A DNA stretch of 64,000 nucleotides, taken from the NCBI RefSeq assembly GCF_020164955.1, contig NZ_JAIUHG010000011.1, forward strand, positions 107,777-171,776, in the 5' to 3' direction. This document shows, piece by piece, positions 58,711-64,000 of this stretch (its first letter is position 1; each line of letters begins with the position of its first letter). Position numbers and translations under genes: made by a program. The notes below the pieces were generated by a model, which was given only the letters and a program-made list of their open reading frames with translations, did not search any database and had not been told where the DNA came from. The stretch comes from Mesorhizobium sp. CA8. Lineage in GTDB: Bacteria > Pseudomonadota > Alphaproteobacteria > Rhizobiales > Rhizobiaceae.

Positions 58711-59607
58711 ATGGACGAGGCGCGCGCCGCGTTGGCCACCATTCCGGCGCTGGCAGGCTATGACGGGCCGCTGGAGCGTTTGGCCGGCCTGACCAACATG
58801 GTCTACAGGGCCGGCGAAGTGTGTCTGCGCATTCCCGGCAAGGGTACGGAAGAATATATCAACCGCGCCAACGAGGCGGTGGCAGCACGCGAAGCGGCCA
58901 GGGCCGGAGTCAGCCCCGAAGTGCTTTATGCCGATCCCGCGTCCGGCCTGATGGCGACGCGCTTTATCGCCGGCGCCGAGACGATGTCGCCGGAGAAATT
59001 CAAGGCGCGGCCGGGCAGCCCGACGCGTGCGGGCAAGGCCTTCCGGAAGCTGCATTCATCGGGCGCCGTGTTTCCCTTCCGCTTCGAGCTCTTCGCGATG
59101 ATTGACGACTATCTCAAGGTCTTGTCTACCAAGGACGTGGCGCTGCCTTCCGGCTACCACGATGTGGTGCGCGAGGCAGGCGCGGTGCGCGCGGCGCTTG
59201 CCGCGCACCCTATCCCGCTCGCCGCCTGCCATTGCGACCCGCTGTGCGAAAACTTCCTCGATACCGGGGAGCGAATGTGGATCGTCGACTGGGAATATTC
59301 CGGGATGAACGATCCGCTGTGGGACCTCGGCGACCTCTCGGTCGAGGGCAAGTTCGATGCGGACCAGGATGAGGAACTGATGAGCGCCTATTTCGCCGGC
59401 GAGGCGAGGCCGGCGGAGCGCGGCCGCGTCGTCATCTACAAGGCGATGTGCGACCTGCTCTGGACGCTCTGGGGCCTGATCCAGCTCGCCAACGACAATC
59501 CGGTCGACGATTTCCGCGCCTATGCCGACGGCCGCTTCGCCCGCTGCAAGGCGCTGATGGAAACGGCGGAGTTTGCGCGGCATCTCGCCGCCGTGCGAGA
59601 GGGCTGA
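58711..59607 (+). CDS. Choline kinase-like phosphotransferase (APH/LicA family), second copy
   Basis: A 298-residue kinase of the same family as the one at 54626 but quite divergent. It has LAGLTNMVYRAGEVCLRIPG at the nucleotide loop, CHCDPLCENFLDTGERMWIV in the catalytic loop (His-Cys-Asp instead of His-Asn-Asp) and DWEYSGMNDPLWDLGDLS for metal binding. ATG 58711 is preceded by AAGGGG at six bases; ATG 58693 and 58705 are alternatives. Probably an amino-alcohol kinase. Confidence 0.83.
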   Translation: MDEARAALATIPALAGYDGPLERLAGLTNMVYRAGEVCLRIPGKGTEEYINRANEAVAAREAARAGVSPEVLYADPASGLMATRFIAGAETMSPEKFKARPGSPTRAGKAFRKLHSSGAVFPFRFELFAMIDDYLKVLSTKDVALPSGYHDVVREAGAVRAALAAHPIPLAACHCDPLCENFLDTGERMWIVDWEYSGMNDPLWDLGDLSVEGKFDADQDEELMSAYFAGEARPAERGRVVIYKAMCDLLWTLWGLIQLANDNPVDDFRAYADGRFARCKALMETAEFARHLAAVREG

Positions 59608-59622
59608 ACACAGGCCTGAATC

Positions 59623-60543
59623 CTAGTTCACGCCCTTCGGCACGTTCTCCGGCGGCACCTCGGTCTCCACCACCTTCTGGCGGTGGAAGATGAACATGCC
59701 GGCAAGCACGACGATGGCCGCACCGACCAGGATGCGCGGGCTGGGCACGTCACCGAAGAAGACCAGGCCGAAGACCACCGCCCACAGAAGCAGGCTGTAG
59801 TGCAGCGGCGCCAGCGTCGAGGCCGGCGCCAGCTTCAGTGCCCTTGTGATCATCAGATGCGCGGCGCAGGAGACGACGCCGAGCAGAAGCATGGCGCCGA
59901 AATCGAGCGCCGAGGGCGTGTTCCAGGCGCCGATGGTGAGCAGGCCGCCGACAATCAGCGTGCCGATCGTCTGCCAGGCGACCAAAGTCGTGTCGCTGGT
60001 GCCGCGCAGGAGGCGGCCGAGGATGATGGCGAAGCCGAAGGCGATGCTGCCCACCAGCGCGAAGGCCGACGACAGCGAGAAGGCGGCCGAAGACGGCTTC
60101 AAAATGATCAGCACGCCGCAGAAGCCGACCAGGATAGCCAGCCAACGGCGCCAGCCGACCTTTTCGCCGAGCAGGAGGTGCGACAGCGCCGCTACGTAGA
60201 TCGGCCCCGCCATGTAGAAGCTCATCACGTCGGCGAGCGGCAGGTAGACGACCGCGGCATAGAAAAGCCCGGTATCGGTGGTGGTGGCCACGACGCGCAG
60301 GAACTGCAAAAGCGGCCGGTCCATGTGAAACAGCCTGGCCGTGCCCTGGTTGGCGATCATAGGGCCGAGCACGATGAAGGCGCCGATCGAGCGGATCAGC
60401 ACCACCTGTCCGACGGAGAACGAAGCGACCAGCCATTTGCCCATCGCGTCGTTCAGCGCGAACATGAAGTCGCCAGCCAGCATCAACAGGATGCCGGCGA
60501 GCAACATGTTCCTGATCGTGAAATTGCGGGCGAGCGAAGCCAT
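59623..60543 (-). CDS. EamA/DMT superfamily transporter
   Basis: A 306-residue ten-helix membrane protein with two EamA domains: GDFMFALNDAMGKWLVASFS, VYLPLADVMSFYMAGPIYVA and the second-half KLAPASTLAPLHYSLLLWAV with VFGLVFFGDVPSPRILVGAA. GGGAG precedes ATG 60543. It follows the amidohydrolase gene on the same strand with an 82-base gap, so the two may be expressed together for uptake or export of the related compound. Substrate unknown. Confidence 0.9.
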   Translation of the reverse strand: MASLARNFTIRNMLLAGILLMLAGDFMFALNDAMGKWLVASFSVGQVVLIRSIGAFIVLGPMIANQGTARLFHMDRPLLQFLRVVATTTDTGLFYAAVVYLPLADVMSFYMAGPIYVAALSHLLLGEKVGWRRWLAILVGFCGVLIILKPSSAAFSLSSAFALVGSIAFGFAIILGRLLRGTSDTTLVAWQTIGTLIVGGLLTIGAWNTPSALDFGAMLLLGVVSCAAHLMITRALKLAPASTLAPLHYSLLLWAVVFGLVFFGDVPSPRILVGAAIVVLAGMFIFHRQKVVETEVPPENVPKGVN

Positions 60544-60624
60544 GCCGCTCCCTAGCCGCAAGCGGCCGGTTTGACGAGGGAAAATCGGCTAGCCGGTAAG
60601 ACCAGCGACGGAAATCGGCTGGTT

Positions 60625-61905
60625 CTAGCCCGCCCTGTGCCGCCGGTTCACCTGCGCCGGCCGGCCGGCGATCGACAGCCGCGTTTCCTGCTTGGTGCGT
60701 TCGGCCACCACCTTGCCCCGGGCGATGACGCAGAGACGTTCGGGACGCAGACGCACGGCTTCGATCGCATTGCCGGCATCGAGCACGACGAGGCTCGCCC
60801 GCTTGCCGACGGCAAGGCCCAGATGGTCGAGCCCCATGATGGCGGCATTGACGTTGGTCACCATGTCGAAGCAGCGCGCCATGTCGGCCGGGCTCGACAT
60901 CTGGGCGACATGGAGGCCCATGAAGGCGACGTCGAGCATGTCGGCGGTGCCCAGCGAATACCAGGGGTCGAGCACGCAATCCTGGCCCCAGCCGACGCGA
61001 ATGCCGAGCGCCTGCATCTCCTTCACCCGGGTCAGCCCGCGCCGCTTCGGGAAAGTATCGTGGCGCCCCTGCAGCATGATGTTGATCAGCGGGTTGGGGA
61101 TTGCCGAAACGCCGGCCTCGGCGATGAGCGGCAAAAGCTTCGAGACGTAGTAGTTGTCCATCGAATGCATGGAGGTGAGGTGCGAGCCGGCCACCCTGCC
61201 CTGCAGCCCGAGCCGTTGCGTCTCGAAGGCCAGTTGCTCGATATGGCGCGACAGCGGATCGTCGGTCTCGTCGCAATGCATGTCGACCATCAGCCCGCGT
61301 TTGGCGGCGATCTCGCAAAGCTCCGTCACCGAGCGGGCGCCGTCGGCCATGGTGCGCTCGAAATGCGGGATGCCGCCGACGATGTCGACGCCCATGTCGA
61401 GCGCACGGATGGTGTTCTTCAGCGCAGTCGGCGCGCGATAGAGGCCGTCCTGCGGAAAGGCGACCAACTGCAGGTCGATATAGGGCGCGACGGTTTTCTT
61501 CACGTCGAGCAGGGCTTCCACCGCGAGCAGCCGGTCGTCGCAGACGTCGACATGGCTGCGGATGGCGAGCAGGCCCATCGAGACGGCCCAGTCGCAATAG
61601 GCGAGAGCGCGCTCGCGCACGGCTTCATGCGTCAAAAGCGGCTTCAGCTCGCCCCATAGCGCGATGCCTTCGAGCAACGTGCCGGAAGCGTTGATGCGCG
61701 GAATGCCGTAGGAGAGCGTCGCATCCATGTGGAAATGCGGGTCGACGAACGGCGGCGAGACCAGGTTGCCGCGCGCGTCGATCTCGGTCGGCGCAGAGCC
61801 CGGCAGTTTCTGCTCGATCGCACGGATGGTTTCCCCTGCAACGCCGATATCGGCAATCCTGCCGTCCGGCAGCGTGCCGCCGCGCACGATGAGGTCGAAA
61901 TCCAT
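60625..61905 (-). CDS. Cytosine deaminase-like amidohydrolase
   Basis: A 426-residue amidohydrolase-superfamily protein. Metal ligands and active-site residues resemble CodA: VDPHFHMDATLSYG, IRSHVDVCDDRL, MVDMHCDETDD (His/Glu), SHLTSMHSMD and GWGQDCVLDPWY (Asp). Family members deaminate cytosine, isoguanine or related ring compounds. GGGTGA precedes ATG 61905. It may share a transcript with the DMT transporter downstream. The exact base or ring substrate is not determinable here. Confidence 0.88.
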   Translation of the reverse strand: MDFDLIVRGGTLPDGRIADIGVAGETIRAIEQKLPGSAPTEIDARGNLVSPPFVDPHFHMDATLSYGIPRINASGTLLEGIALWGELKPLLTHEAVRERALAYCDWAVSMGLLAIRSHVDVCDDRLLAVEALLDVKKTVAPYIDLQLVAFPQDGLYRAPTALKNTIRALDMGVDIVGGIPHFERTMADGARSVTELCEIAAKRGLMVDMHCDETDDPLSRHIEQLAFETQRLGLQGRVAGSHLTSMHSMDNYYVSKLLPLIAEAGVSAIPNPLINIMLQGRHDTFPKRRGLTRVKEMQALGIRVGWGQDCVLDPWYSLGTADMLDVAFMGLHVAQMSSPADMARCFDMVTNVNAAIMGLDHLGLAVGKRASLVVLDAGNAIEAVRLRPERLCVIARGKVVAERTKQETRLSIAGRPAQVNRRHRAG

Positions 61906-62082
61906 CTGTCGTCACCCTTTCCCAAGAATCGGCACTCATCGTGTCTGAAAAGACAGTCTGACGCAGCCTTTTCTTTCCCCGGCACCCGAAAGGTTCCATC
62001 GCGCCGCAACTCGCTCTATAAGCCGCCTCTCGTCCTCGTGGCGAATCCGAAATTCTTGGCAAGCCAGAGACAGGATCGGCCG

Positions 62083-63837
<1,755 letters not shown>

Positions 63838-63865
63838 CGCCAGCTTCCCCTTCTCCCCTTGCGGG
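63838..63865. repeat. Truncated RIME-like hairpin arm, disrupted by IS insertion
   Basis: The segment CTTCCCCTTCTCCCCTTGCG matches the first arm of the C/T-rich palindromes seen elsewhere in this window, but the complementary arm is missing because an insertion sequence begins here. Confidence 0.55.
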
Positions 63866-64000
63866 CCTGTTGCGTAATTGGCTGGTTGTGATTCTCTGAG
63901 AAGGAAGCTCGGAGGGAATCGCAATGGCGGTGAAGCAGACGGGGCAGTTGAGCCTGGCGGAAGCATTTCTGGGCCAGAAGCTTGCAGGTGGATCCTCACC
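63866..64000 (+). mobile_element. Left end of an IS5-like insertion sequence
   Basis: From about 63866 (CCTGTTGCGTAATTGGCTGG, a likely terminal repeat) the sequence leads after 58 bases to a transposase start. The base composition and arrangement (end, short leader, GGAGGG, ATG) are those of an IS. The exact terminal base and any target duplication cannot be fixed because the right end lies outside the window. Confidence 0.6.
63924..64000 (+). CDS. Transposase, IS5-like (3' end outside window)
   Basis: Only 25 codons are visible, reading MAVKQTGQLSLAEAFLGQKL and continuing AGGSS at the edge. This resembles the N-terminus of IS5-family transposases (a KxGQxSLAEAFL-type opening). CGGAGGG lies at a good distance. 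The DDE catalytic region is beyond the right edge, so the family assignment rests on this N-terminus. Confidence 0.55.
   Translation, partial: MAVKQTGQLSLAEAFLGQKLAGGSS

Overview
The window looks like a chromosomal segment of a high-GC alphaproteobacterium of the order Rhizobiales, most like Mesorhizobium or a close relative. I infer this from the style of the genes, the many ABC uptake systems, a soluble NAD-dependent formate dehydrogenase (fds), an E. coli ydcSTUVW-like operon, and intergenic palindromes of the RIME kind common in rhizobia. No rRNA, tRNA, CRISPR array or phage module was seen. The right edge enters an insertion sequence.

Layout. 1-3032: a MarR regulator (cut by the left edge), an enoyl-CoA hydratase, an acyl-CoA dehydrogenase and a RidA protein, resembling the lower part of an aryl-CoA (possibly 2-aminobenzoyl-CoA) catabolic cluster. 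3350-8460: a GntR/FCD regulator, a kynureninase-like PLP enzyme, a polar amino-acid binding protein, one permease and a second class V PLP enzyme; two matching palindromes mark the likely regulon. 8695-13936 (minus): a complete dipeptide-type ABC operon. 14396-17052: a FadD-like acyl-CoA ligase with a Lys/Ala-rich tail, and a methyltransferase. 17202-19917: a cassette with an Asp-nucleophile alpha/beta hydrolase, a frameshifted monooxygenase-like gene, a DMT exporter and a CGNR regulator. 19944-22318 (minus): a HAD phosphatase and pgi. 22720-26023: a MocR regulator and a non-pyrrolysine MttB homologue. 26082-32474: a hypothetical protein, a pentonate dehydratase, CoxG, a cysteine-free Mrp ATPase, a VOC protein, and a Pit/DUF47 phosphate transport pair.

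32633-39792: LysR-fdsGBA-fdhD-fdsD, the soluble molybdenum formate dehydrogenase, with an OxyR-like operator between regulator and operon. 39943-45201: a three-domain hydrolase/dead-cyclase/LuxR regulator followed by small proteins (exported AhpD-like, SnoaL-like, ferredoxin-like), a BBE-type flavoprotein and a Tat-exported SnoaL protein. 45296-52028 (minus): LysR, a binding protein, an ATPase, two permeases and gamma-aminobutyraldehyde dehydrogenase, for putrescine-type uptake and oxidation. 52115-53450: an Rrf2 regulator and a thioredoxin-reductase-like flavoprotein. 53474-59607: a DeoR regulator divergent from a structured leader with an intrinsic terminator, then a choline-kinase-like gene and a dimethylglycine-dehydrogenase-like gene, with a methyltransferase and a second choline-kinase-like gene nearby. 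59623-63837: a DMT transporter, a cytosine-deaminase-like amidohydrolase and an MsbA-type ABC exporter. 63866-64000: the left end of an IS5-like element.

The most unusual items are the structured, terminator-containing leader (54344-54573), the hydrolase/cyclase/LuxR fusion, the paired GntR palindromes, the cysteine-free Mrp, and hairpins between the binding-protein gene and the next transport gene in all three uptake operons. Starts were chosen from Shine-Dalgarno spacing and protein family N-termini. Functions are inferred from recognisable motifs and synteny; no database search was run.
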